A stretch of 64,000 nt of DNA, from contig NZ_CP047047.1 of NCBI RefSeq assembly GCF_030408575.1, positions 1,599,991 through 1,663,990 of the forward strand, written 5' to 3'. The DNA comes from Corynebacterium auris (lineage in GTDB: Bacteria; Actinomycetota; Actinomycetes; Mycobacteriales; Mycobacteriaceae). Positions 17,650 through 26,241 of the stretch are shown in pieces. The first letter of the stretch is position 1, and each line of letters begins with the position of its first letter. Below the pieces are notes generated by a model that saw nothing but the letters and a program-made list of their open reading frames with translations, made no database searches and was not told the DNA's origin. Both the position numbers and the translations under genes were made by a program.

Positions 17650-19776
17650 ATGGCTCACTCCGTAGAGATGCCCGAGCTGGGCGAATCGGTCACAGAAGGC
17701 ACCATTACCACGTGGCTGAAGTCCGTCGGCGATACCGTTGAGGCCGACGAGCCACTGCTCGAGGTCTCCACCGACAAGGTCGACACCGAGATCCCCTCCC
17801 CGGTTTCCGGCGTTCTCCTGGAGATTAAGGCCGAGGAAGACGACACGGTCGACGTCGGCGAGGTCATCGCGATCATCGGTGAGGAGGGCGAAGAGGCCGA
17901 GGCGTCCGGCGACGATTCTGACGCAGATTCCGCAGAGGATACTGCCGGGGACGACGAAGAATCCGCAGCCGAGGACAAGGATGACGAGTCCGAGAGCGAG
18001 CCGAAGAAGAAATCGAGCGGCTCCGCCACCGACGTCGAGATGCCCGAGCTCGGCGAATCCGTTACTGAAGGCACCATCACCACCTGGCTGAAGTCCGTCG
18101 GCGACACCGTCGAGGTCGACGAGCCCCTGCTCGAGGTCTCCACCGACAAGGTCGACACCGAGATCCCCTCCCCCGTTGCCGGCACACTCGTTGAAATCCT
18201 CGCGGAAGAGGACGACACCGTCGAGGTCGGCGCCGTCATCGCCCGCGTTGGAGATGCCGACGCTGCGGAGGAGTCGGACGCGTCCGAGGAGCCGGCGGCC
18301 GAGGAGACCGCCGACAATGATTCGGAAAACAAGGAGTCGGAAAATAAGGAGTCGGAGGACAAGTCCGAGGAGACCAAGGAAGCCAGGCCGGAGCCGAAGA
18401 AGAAGTCCGCCGGCGCCTCCACCGACGTCGAGATGCCCGAGCTCGGCGAGTCCGTCACCGAGGGCACCATCACTACCTGGCTGAAGTCCGTCGGCGACCT
18501 CGTCGAGGTCGACGAGCCCCTGCTCGAGGTCTCCACCGACAAGGTCGACACCGAGATCCCCTCCCCGGTCGCCGGTACGGTCCTTGAAATCCTCGCGGAA
18601 GAGGACGACACCGTCGAGGTCGGCGCCGTCATCGCCCGTGTTGGAGATGCCGAGGAGGCCGAGGAATCGGACAGCCCCAAGCAGGACGAGCCGGAGGAGT
18701 CTGAGGCCGAGAAGTCCGAGGCCGACAAGGACGCGGCCAAGGAACCTGAGAAGAAGGAGCCTGCGGAGAAGAAGGACGCGGAGGACAAGCAGGACGAAAA
18801 GAAGTCCGGCAGCGACGAGAAGGTCCCCTATGTGACCCCGCTCGTGCGCAAGCTGGCGGAGAAGCACGGGGTGGACCTCAACGCGATTGAGGGCACCGGC
18901 GTGGGCGGTCGCATTCGCAAGCAGGACGTGCTCGCCGCGGCCGAGGGCGGATCCTCTGAGTCGGGCTCCACGCAGGAGGCGTCCTCCTCCCAGCCGGAGG
19001 AGAAGGGCCCGCGCGCCAACTGGTCCACCAAGTCGGTCGACCCCTCGAAGGAAGATCTGATCGGCACCACCAAGAAGGTGACCCGCATCCGCGAGATCAC
19101 GGCCTCCACGATGGTCGACTCGCTGCGCACCACCGCGCAGCTGACGCACGTCCAGGAAGTCGACGTCACCCGGGTCGCCGAGCTGCGCAAGAAGGTCAAG
19201 CCGCGCTTCCAGGAGAAGCACCAGGTCAACATCACCTACCTGGCCTTCTTCGTCAAGGCGGCGGCCGAGGCGCTCGTTTCCCACCCGAACGTCAACGCCT
19301 CCTTCAACGCGGAGGAAAAGGAGATCACGTACCACTCCGACGTGAACATCGGAATTGCCGTGGACACGCCGCAGGGCCTGCTCGTCCCGGTGATCAAGAA
19401 GGCGCAGGAGCTCAACCTGGCCGAGATCGCCAAGGCCATCGCGGACCTGGCCGACCGCGCACGCAACAAGAAGCTGCGCCCGGACGACATCGCCGGCGCA
19501 ACCTTCACGGTCACCAACATCGGCTCCGAGGGCGCTCTGCTGGACACCCCGATCCTCACCCCGCCGCAGGCCGGTATCCTTGGCACGGCCGCGATTGAGA
19601 AGCGCCCCGTCATCGTCACCGAGGACGGCATCGACTCCATCGCGATCCGCCAGATGTGCTACCTGCCGTTCACCTACGACCACCAGCTGGTCGACGGCGC
19701 GGACGCAGGACGCTTCGTGTCCACCATCAAGGACCGCATCGAGGCAGGCGACTTCGAATCGGACCTCGACCTGTAG
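17650..19776 (+). CDS. sucB: Dihydrolipoamide acyltransferase E2 with three lipoyl domains
   Basis: E2 component of 2-oxo acid dehydrogenase complexes (708 aa). In corynebacteria this single E2 (AceF, often annotated SucB) serves the pyruvate dehydrogenase and the OdhA-containing 2-oxoglutarate complex. Three lipoyl domains (about residues 1-80, 125-203, 256-334) each carry the lipoylated Lys in EVSTDKVDTEIPSPV, separated by acidic Glu/Lys/Ser linkers. A peripheral-subunit binding domain (TPLVRKLAEKHGVDLNAIEG) and the catalytic domain ending YDHQLVDGADAGRF follow. ATG 17650 is about 9 bases after GAGGAGA. A perfect terminator follows. Confidence 0.95.
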   Translation: MAHSVEMPELGESVTEGTITTWLKSVGDTVEADEPLLEVSTDKVDTEIPSPVSGVLLEIKAEEDDTVDVGEVIAIIGEEGEEAEASGDDSDADSAEDTAGDDEESAAEDKDDESESEPKKKSSGSATDVEMPELGESVTEGTITTWLKSVGDTVEVDEPLLEVSTDKVDTEIPSPVAGTLVEILAEEDDTVEVGAVIARVGDADAAEESDASEEPAAEETADNDSENKESENKESEDKSEETKEARPEPKKKSAGASTDVEMPELGESVTEGTITTWLKSVGDLVEVDEPLLEVSTDKVDTEIPSPVAGTVLEILAEEDDTVEVGAVIARVGDAEEAEESDSPKQDEPEESEAEKSEADKDAAKEPEKKEPAEKKDAEDKQDEKKSGSDEKVPYVTPLVRKLAEKHGVDLNAIEGTGVGGRIRKQDVLAAAEGGSSESGSTQEASSSQPEEKGPRANWSTKSVDPSKEDLIGTTKKVTRIREITASTMVDSLRTTAQLTHVQEVDVTRVAELRKKVKPRFQEKHQVNITYLAFFVKAAAEALVSHPNVNASFNAEEKEITYHSDVNIGIAVDTPQGLLVPVIKKAQELNLAEIAKAIADLADRARNKKLRPDDIAGATFTVTNIGSEGALLDTPILTPPQAGILGTAAIEKRPVIVTEDGIDSIAIRQMCYLPFTYDHQLVDGADAGRFVSTIKDRIEAGDFESDLDL

Positions 19777-19795
19777 GCGATTTCCCCGCCTCATG

Positions 19796-19835
19796 AGGTG
19801 ACCCGGCAGCAAACGCTGCCGGGTCACCTTTTTTG
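19796..19835 (+). terminator. Terminator of the E2 gene
   Basis: A 15-bp perfect stem (AGGTGACCCGGCAGC with GCTGCCGGGTCACCT) around an AAAC loop runs into six T residues. It isolates the E2 gene from the gcv operon that starts about 70 nt later. Confidence 0.97.
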
Positions 19836-19902
19836 CGCCGCGATGTCCGGCGGGCCGATACACTGGAATGTGAATCCACCCCCGCGACGCAAGGAGTACG
19901 TC

Positions 19903-22782
19903 TTGGATTACATTTCCCGACACATCGGCCCCGACGCCGACGAGCAACAGGAGATGCTCTCGACTCTGGGATACGACAGTCTGGAGGCGCTGGTCGATGC
20001 TGCAATGCCTCCCGGGATCAAGGCCACGAAGCCGATCTCGCTGCCGGCCCCGCTCAGCGAGGCCGAGGCACAGAACCGTCTGCGTGAGCTGGCGGGCAAG
20101 AACACCGTCCTCAAGGCCTTCTACGGCCAGGGCTTCTCCTCCACACTCACCCCGCCCGTCATCCGCCGCGGTGTCGTCGAGGACGCCGGCTGGTACACCG
20201 CGTACACCCCGTACCAGCCCGAGATCTCCCAGGGCCGCCTCGAGGCGCTGCTCAACTTCCAGACCATGGTCCAGGACCTGACGGGGCTTGACGTGGCCAA
20301 CGCCTCGCTTCTCGACGAAGCCTCCGCCACCGCCGAGGCCGTCGGCCTCATGTCGCGCGCCGTGCGCAAGGGCCGCCGCGTGCTTCTCGACGCCCGACTC
20401 CACCCCCAGGTCATTGCCGTCGCGGCGGAGCGCGCCCGCGCCATCGACCTCGAGGTCGAGGTGGTCAACCTCGCCGACGGCGTCGTCGGCGAGGACCTCG
20501 TCGGCGCCGTGCTGGCGTACCCGGGCACCGAGGGCGACATCACTGACCCGCGCCCCGTCATCGAGGCCATCCACGAGCGCGGCGGCCTGGTCGCCGTCGA
20601 CTCCGACATCCTCGCGCTGACTCTCCTCGAGGCGCCCGGCGCCCTCGGCGCCGACATCGCGGTGGGCACCACCCAGCGCTTCGGCGTACCGCTGTTCTAC
20701 GGCGGCCCGCACGCCGCCTACATGGCGGTGGCCGACAAGCTCAAGCGCCAGCTGCCGGGCCGCCTCGTCGGCGTCTCCGTCGATGCAGAGGGCTACCCCG
20801 CCTACAGGCTGGCGCTGCAGACTCGCGAGCAGCACATCCGCCGCGAGCGCGCGACCTCCAACATCTGCACCGCCCAGGCGCTTCTCGCGGTCACCGCCTC
20901 TATGTACGCCGTCTACCACGGCCCCGAAGGGCTGAAGGAGATCGCCCGCGCCGTCCACGACCGCGCGAGCCGCTTCGCGGACGCGGTCTCCGAGGGCACC
21001 GTCGTCCACGACAAGTTCTTCGACACAGTCACCGTCGAGGTCCCGGACCGCGCCACCGAGATCAAGAACTCCCTCGCTGAGCAGGGATACCTCGTGCGCT
21101 CCATCGGCTCCGACAAGGTCGTGGTGAGCTTCGGCGAGGACACCTCGGACGAGGACCTCGAGGTGCTCGCCCGCGCCTTCGGCGGCGAGGTCTCCTCCGA
21201 GGCCTCCGCACGACTGCCCGAGGCGCTCGTCCGCGAGACGGAGTTCCTCACCCACGAGGTGTTCAACACCATCCACTCCGAAACCCAAATGATGCGCTAC
21301 ATCCGCGAGCTGGGCGACAAGGACCTCGCGCTGGACCGCACCATGATCCCGCTGGGGTCGTGCACGATGAAGCTCAACCCCACCGCGGGCCTCGAGGCCA
21401 TCACGTGGCCGGGCTTTGCCAACGTGCACCCGTTCACCCCGGACGAGTACGCGGAGGGCTGGCTCGAGCTCATCGGCGAGCTCACCGACTGGCTCGTCGA
21501 GCTCACCGGCTACGCCGCCGTGTCCGTCCAGCCCAACTCCGGCGCCACGGGCGAGCTCGCCGGGCTGCTGGCGATCCGCCGCTACCACGTCGCCAACGGC
21601 GACAACGAGCGCGACATCTGCCTCATCCCCGCCTCCGCGCACGGCACCAACGCGGCGTCCGCGACGCTGGCCAACCTCCGCGTCGCCGTGGTCAAGACCG
21701 CGCCCGACGGCTCCATCGACATCGAGGACCTCGACGCGAAGCTGGAGAAGCACGGCGACCACGTCGCGGCGATCATGCTCACCTACCCCTCCACGCACGG
21801 CGTGTACGAGGACACCGTGCAGACGGTTGCGGACAAGGTGCACGCCGCCGGCGGGCAGGTCTACATCGACGGCGCAAACATGAACGCGCTGGCCGGCATC
21901 GCCCGCCCGGGTGATTTCGGTGGCGACGTCAGCCACCTGAACCTGCACAAGACGTTCACCATCCCCCACGGCGGCGGTGGCCCGGGCGTCGGCCCGATCG
22001 GCGTCGCCGAGCACCTCGTGCCCTTCCTGCCCGCGGACCCGCAGGTCTCTCGCGAGGAGGCCGGGGCGGAGATCCCGACGGGCGAGGGCGTTCCCATTTC
22101 CTCGACAACCTACGGCTCCGCCGGTGTACTGCCGATCTCCTGGTCCTACCTCGCGATGAGCGGTGCGGAGGGCCAAAAGAGCGCCACCGAACACGCCGTG
22201 CTCAGCGCGAACTACCTCGCCCACGAGCTGCGTGACTCCTTCCCGGTCCTCTACACCGGGGACAACGGCCTCGTTGGTCACGAGTGCATTCTCGACCTCA
22301 ACGGCATCGCCAAGGAGTCCGGGGTGACGGCGACGGACGTCGCGAAGCGGCTCGTCGACTACGGCTTCCACGCGCCGACCCTCGCCTTCCCCGTGGCCGG
22401 CACCCTCATGGTCGAGCCGACCGAGTCCGAGGACTTGGCGGAACTCAAGCGCTTCGTCGAGGCGATGCGCGCCATCCATGCCGAGGCGCAGGAGATCATC
22501 GACGGAAAGATCGAGTACGAAAAGTCCGTCGTGCACAACGCGCCGTACACCGCGCTGAGCGTCTCCCGCTCGGAGTGGCCGTACGAGTTCAGCCGCGAGC
22601 AGGCCGCCTACCCGGTCGAGGGGCTGATCCACCGCAAGTACTTCCCGCCGGTGCGCCGCATCGACGAGGCTTACGGCGACCGCAACCTGGTCTGCTCCTG
22701 CCCTCCGCCGGAGGCCTTCGACATCGAGCCGGAGCCCGTCGAGGAAGTCGACGTCACCGTCAGCGAAGAAAACAAGAAGTAA
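19903..22782 (+). CDS. gcvP: Glycine dehydrogenase (decarboxylating), P protein
   Basis: PLP-dependent P protein of the glycine cleavage system (959 aa, full-length single-chain form). It decarboxylates glycine and passes the aminomethyl group to lipoyl-GcvH. Family signatures include YTPYQPEISQGRLEALLNFQ, PLGSCTMKLNP and the PLP-lysine segment NLHKTFTIPHGGGGPGVGP. I place the start at TTG 19903 (LDYISRHIG), six bases after AAGGAG, because the upstream in-frame extension runs into the E2 terminator. A candidate -10 TACACT lies at 19859-19864. gcvT starts 10 nt after its stop. C. glutamicum lacks this system. Confidence 0.95.
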   Translation: MDYISRHIGPDADEQQEMLSTLGYDSLEALVDAAMPPGIKATKPISLPAPLSEAEAQNRLRELAGKNTVLKAFYGQGFSSTLTPPVIRRGVVEDAGWYTAYTPYQPEISQGRLEALLNFQTMVQDLTGLDVANASLLDEASATAEAVGLMSRAVRKGRRVLLDARLHPQVIAVAAERARAIDLEVEVVNLADGVVGEDLVGAVLAYPGTEGDITDPRPVIEAIHERGGLVAVDSDILALTLLEAPGALGADIAVGTTQRFGVPLFYGGPHAAYMAVADKLKRQLPGRLVGVSVDAEGYPAYRLALQTREQHIRRERATSNICTAQALLAVTASMYAVYHGPEGLKEIARAVHDRASRFADAVSEGTVVHDKFFDTVTVEVPDRATEIKNSLAEQGYLVRSIGSDKVVVSFGEDTSDEDLEVLARAFGGEVSSEASARLPEALVRETEFLTHEVFNTIHSETQMMRYIRELGDKDLALDRTMIPLGSCTMKLNPTAGLEAITWPGFANVHPFTPDEYAEGWLELIGELTDWLVELTGYAAVSVQPNSGATGELAGLLAIRRYHVANGDNERDICLIPASAHGTNAASATLANLRVAVVKTAPDGSIDIEDLDAKLEKHGDHVAAIMLTYPSTHGVYEDTVQTVADKVHAAGGQVYIDGANMNALAGIARPGDFGGDVSHLNLHKTFTIPHGGGGPGVGPIGVAEHLVPFLPADPQVSREEAGAEIPTGEGVPISSTTYGSAGVLPISWSYLAMSGAEGQKSATEHAVLSANYLAHELRDSFPVLYTGDNGLVGHECILDLNGIAKESGVTATDVAKRLVDYGFHAPTLAFPVAGTLMVEPTESEDLAELKRFVEAMRAIHAEAQEIIDGKIEYEKSVVHNAPYTALSVSRSEWPYEFSREQAAYPVEGLIHRKYFPPVRRIDEAYGDRNLVCSCPPPEAFDIEPEPVEEVDVTVSEENKK

Positions 22783-22792
22783 AGGAACCCAC

Positions 22793-23860
22793 ATGCCAGA
22801 AACACCCCTGCACGCAGCACACGAGAAGCTCGGCGCCTCCTTCACCGATTTCGGTGGCTGGACCATGCCTCTGAAGTACGGCTCCGAGCTCGAGGAGCAC
22901 CGCGCGGTGCGCAACGACGTCGGCATCTTCGATCTGTCCCACATGGGCGAGATCGAGGTCACCGGCCCGGACGCCGGCGCGTTCCTCGACTACACGCTGA
23001 TCTCCTCGATCTCGAAGCTGAAGGTCGGCAAGGCGAAGTACTCCATGATCGTCAACGAGGAAGGCGGCATCCTCGACGACCTGATCTCCTACCGCCTGGA
23101 GGACAACCGCTTCCTGGTCGTCCCCAATGCCGCCAACACCGAAACCGTGTGGCTCGCCTTCCAGGCGCGCGCGGAGAACTTCGATGTCGAGCTGCGCAAC
23201 CGCAGCGTCGAGATCGGCATGGTCGCAGTCCAGGGCCCGCGGGCACTCGAGGTCATCGAGCCGCTTCTCGACGCCTCCCCCGCCGACCTGTCCTACTACT
23301 CGGCGGCTGAGATGAAGCTCAACGGCGTCGACGTCATCGTCGCCCGCACCGGCTACACCGGTGAGGACGGCTTCGAGCTCTACGCCAGCTTCGCCGACAC
23401 CCCGACGGTGTGGGACGCCGTCGTGGGCGCCGGCACGCCCTGTGGTCTCGCCTCCCGCGACTCTCTACGCCTCGAGGCAGCCATGCCGCTCTACGGCCAG
23501 GAGCTGACCACCGACATCACGCCGGTGGAGGCTGGGATGGGGCGCGCCTTCGCCAAGAAGGAGGCCGACTTCGTGGGCAAGGACGCCCTCACCGGGCGCG
23601 AGGCCTCCGTGGTCATCGCTGGCCTGACCTCCTCCGAGCGCCGCGCTGCGCGCGAGGGCGCCGAGGTCTACCTCGGCGAGGAGAAGATCGGCGTGGTCAC
23701 CTCCGGCCAGCCTTCGCCCACCCTCGGATACCCCATCGCACTGGCCCACCTGGCGCCGGATCGCGCCGAGGTGGGAACTGACGTCGAAATTGACATCCGC
23801 GGACGCCGCTATCCGTTTACTATCAGTGAGACCCCCTTCTACACACGAAAGGATGCCTAA
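22793..23860 (+). CDS. gcvT: Aminomethyltransferase, T protein of glycine cleavage
   Basis: T protein (355 aa) that releases ammonia from the aminomethyl-lipoyl-GcvH intermediate and forms 5,10-methylene-tetrahydrofolate. Recognised by DFGGWTMPLKYGSELEEH, DLSHMGEIEVTGPDAG, and RTGYTGEDGFELY, then ASRDSLRLEAAMPLYGQE. The gene lies 10 nt after gcvP with AAAGGAA as SD and ends 3 nt before gcvH, so the three are one operon. Confidence 0.96.
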   Translation: MPETPLHAAHEKLGASFTDFGGWTMPLKYGSELEEHRAVRNDVGIFDLSHMGEIEVTGPDAGAFLDYTLISSISKLKVGKAKYSMIVNEEGGILDDLISYRLEDNRFLVVPNAANTETVWLAFQARAENFDVELRNRSVEIGMVAVQGPRALEVIEPLLDASPADLSYYSAAEMKLNGVDVIVARTGYTGEDGFELYASFADTPTVWDAVVGAGTPCGLASRDSLRLEAAMPLYGQELTTDITPVEAGMGRAFAKKEADFVGKDALTGREASVVIAGLTSSERRAAREGAEVYLGEEKIGVVTSGQPSPTLGYPIALAHLAPDRAEVGTDVEIDIRGRRYPFTISETPFYTRKDA

Positions 23861-23863
23861 GCC

Positions 23864-24250
23864 ATGGCACTGAACGAGGACTTCTCCTACACCGAGGACC
23901 ACGAGTGGATCAACTCCACCGCCGACGCCGCAGTGGGCTCGACCGTCCGCATCGGCATCACCGACGTCGCCGCCGAGCGCCTCGGTGAGGTCGTCTTCGC
24001 CGACCTGCCGCAGGTCGGCGACGAGATCACCGTGGGCGAGACCTGCGGTGAGATCGAGTCCACCAAGTCGGTCTCCGACCTCTACGCGCCGGTATCCGGC
24101 ACCGTGACCGCCGTCAACGAAGCGATCGACGGCAACTTCGAGGTCATCAACAACGATCCCTACGGCGAAGGCTGGCTCTTCGAGGTCGAGGTCAGCGAGG
24201 TTGGCCCGCTGCTGACCGCGGCCGAGTACGCCGAGCAGAACGGCCTCTAA
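23864..24250 (+). CDS. gcvH: Glycine cleavage system H protein
   Basis: Lipoyl carrier protein of the glycine cleavage system (128 aa). The lipoylated lysine is in GEIESTKSVSDLYAPVSG. It shuttles the aminomethyl group between GcvP, GcvT and lipoamide dehydrogenase. It is followed within about 20 nt by lipB, the octanoyltransferase that begins lipoylation of this very protein, so operon order matches biochemistry. Confidence 0.97.
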   Translation: MALNEDFSYTEDHEWINSTADAAVGSTVRIGITDVAAERLGEVVFADLPQVGDEITVGETCGEIESTKSVSDLYAPVSGTVTAVNEAIDGNFEVINNDPYGEGWLFEVEVSEVGPLLTAAEYAEQNGL

Positions 24251-24271
24251 GAACGGACTAAAGTGTGGGGT

Positions 24272-25051
24272 ATGACTGCCCCACGCGATCCGTTCTTCCC
24301 CGCCGACCTTTCCATCCGAGCCTCACAAGCGCCGCTCGACGTGCGCGATGTGGGGCTCGTGGACTATGAAGAGGCGTGGCAGGTGCAGGCCGACCTGGCT
24401 GCCAAACGCGGCCGCGACGAGATCGGTGACACCGTCCTTGTCCTCGAGCACCCCTACACCTACACCGCCGGCAAGCGTACCCAGCCCTCGGACATGCCTG
24501 ACGACGGCTCCCCCGTGGTCCAGGTCGACCGCGGCGGGCGGATCACGTGGCACGGCGAGGGGCAGCTCGTGGTCTACCCCATCATCAGGCTCGCCGAGCC
24601 GGTGGACGTGGTCGACTACGTCCGCCGCCTCGAGGAGGCCATCATCGCCACCGTGCGCGGGGCGGGAGTGACCGCCGCGGGGCGTATCGACGGCCGCTCG
24701 GGCGTGTGGGTCCCCTCCACTGCCCCGGCTAGCGACCCGGCCGCCCCGTCGCGCGACCGCAAGATTGCTGCACTGGGCATCCGCATCACCCGTGGAGTCA
24801 CCATGCACGGGCTGGCCCTGAACTGCAACAACACCTTGGAGGCCTACGGCCACATCATCGCCTGCGGGATCGACGACGCGGACGTGACCACGATGAGCCT
24901 GGAGCTCGGCCGCGACGTGCCCACCTCCGAGCTCAAGAAGCCGCTTATCGAACACCTCGACAGCGCCCTCGCCGGCGAGCTGGCCGTTGCCGACCACACC
25001 TTTGCGTCTGCGCCCGATCCTTCCAAGGGCCTGCGGCGCAGTGATGTCTAG
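24272..25051 (+). CDS. lipB: Octanoyl-ACP:protein octanoyltransferase
   Basis: Transfers octanoate from acyl carrier protein to lipoyl domains (259 aa). The catalytic Lys is in [20 protein letters not shown] and the acyl-thioester Cys in [32 protein letters not shown] is the family block. An insertion near residues 150-170 ([15 protein letters not shown]) is not typical of enterobacterial LipB. The start is ATG 24272, with GTG 24263 as alternative. It lies between gcvH and lipA. Confidence 0.94.
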   Translation: MTAPRDPFFPADLSIRASQAPLDVRDVGLVDYEEAWQVQADLAAKRGRDEIGDTVLVLEHPYTYTAGKRTQPSDMPDDGSPVVQVDRGGRITWHGEGQLVVYPIIRLAEPVDVVDYVRRLEEAIIATVRGAGVTAAGRIDGRSGVWVPSTAPASDPAAPSRDRKIAALGIRITRGVTMHGLALNCNNTLEAYGHIIACGIDDADVTTMSLELGRDVPTSELKKPLIEHLDSALAGELAVADHTFASAPDPSKGLRRSDV

Positions 25052-25121
25052 AGGATGAGGGGATGTCGGGGGATTTCCCGGCGTGCTCGACTCTGCTTGA
25101 CACGCCAGCTACGGTGGAAGT

Positions 25122-26165
25122 GTGACTGTTGCACCAGAAGGCCGCAAGCTCCTCCGAGTGGAGATGCGTAACGCCCAGACCCCCATCGAGCAGAAGCCGC
25201 GCTGGATCCGCAACGCGGTAAAAACCGGTCCCGAGTTCGAGGACATGAAGAAGCGTGTGAAGGGAGCCTCCCTTCACACCGTGTGCCAAGAGGCGGGGTG
25301 CCCCAATATCCACGAGTGTTGGGAATCCCGCGAGGCAACCTTCCTCATCGGTGGCGCGAACTGCTCTCGGCGCTGCGATTTCTGCCAGATCAACTCCGCC
25401 AAGCCGGAGCCGCTCGACCGCGGCGAGCCGCAGCGCGTGGCCGAGTCCGTGCGCGAGATGAACCTCAATTACTCCACCATCACGGGCGTCACCCGCGACG
25501 ACCTGGAGGACGAGGGCGCCTGGCTCTACGCCGAGGTCGTGCGCAAGATCCACGAGCTGAACCCGCACACGGGGGTAGAGAACCTCACCCCGGACTTCTC
25601 GGGTAAGCCGGACCTGCTCCAGGAGGTCTTCGAGGCCCGCCCGGAGGTTTTTGCCCACAACGTCGAGACGGTGCCGCGTATTTTCCGCCGTATCCGGCCC
25701 GCGTTCCGCTACGACCGCTCGCTGGACGTCATCCGCCAGGCGCGGGACTTCGGGCTGATCACCAAGTCGAACCTCATCCTCGGTATGGGTGAGACCCGCG
25801 AGGAGGTCCTCGAGGCGCTCCAGGACCTCGTCGACGCCGGCACCGACATCATCACCATCACCCAGTACCTGCGCCCCGGCCCGCAGTTCCACCCGATCGA
25901 GCGCTGGGTGAAGCCGGAGGAGTTCATCGAGTACCGCGACGCGGCCTACGAGATGGGCTTCGGCGCGGTCATGTCGGGCCCGCTCGTGCGCTCTTCCTAC
26001 CGCGCGGGCAAGCTCTACGTGGAGGCGATGAGGCACCGCGGCCTCGAGCTGCCGGAGAACCTGCTGCACCTGGCGGAGACCTCTCAGGGCGATACCGCCC
26101 AGGAGGCCTCGACCCTGCTGAACAAGTATGGTCCCTCCCAGGACACCCCCGTGGTGACGCGCTAG
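25122..26165 (+). CDS. lipA: Lipoyl synthase (radical SAM)
   Basis: Inserts two sulfur atoms into octanoylated lipoyl domains (347 aa, GTG start). Two cluster sites are seen: the auxiliary [4Fe-4S] motif [12 protein letters not shown] and the radical-[11 protein letters not shown]. Other family sequences include [13 protein letters not shown] [16 protein letters not shown] and [12 protein letters not shown] near the C-terminus. Clients in this window are the three-domain E2 and GcvH. A strong bidirectional hairpin follows. Confidence 0.97.
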   Translation: MTVAPEGRKLLRVEMRNAQTPIEQKPRWIRNAVKTGPEFEDMKKRVKGASLHTVCQEAGCPNIHECWESREATFLIGGANCSRRCDFCQINSAKPEPLDRGEPQRVAESVREMNLNYSTITGVTRDDLEDEGAWLYAEVVRKIHELNPHTGVENLTPDFSGKPDLLQEVFEARPEVFAHNVETVPRIFRRIRPAFRYDRSLDVIRQARDFGLITKSNLILGMGETREEVLEALQDLVDAGTDIITITQYLRPGPQFHPIERWVKPEEFIEYRDAAYEMGFGAVMSGPLVRSSYRAGKLYVEAMRHRGLELPENLLHLAETSQGDTAQEASTLLNKYGPSQDTPVVTR

Positions 26166-26186
26166 TTTTCTCCCCCACCGCTTAAC

Positions 26187-26226
26187 GAAGCGCCCCGCTG
26201 CCGGTTACCGGCGGCGGGGCGCTTCT
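26187..26226. terminator. Bidirectional terminator between lipA and fadE5-like gene
   Basis: Long stem GAAGCGCCCCGC/GCGGGGCGCTTC extended by TGCCGG/CCGGCG around a short loop, between convergent genes. T tracts are short on both sides, so efficiency is uncertain. Confidence 0.75.
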
Positions 26227-26241
26227 GTGTGTGCTGGGCGG

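Noticed and set aside
17557..22962. Very long leftward open frame (1801 codons) opposite the E2 and gcvP genes
   Set aside because: It lies antisense to two unmistakable genes and its translation is low-complexity with no domain; it results from high GC and codon bias.
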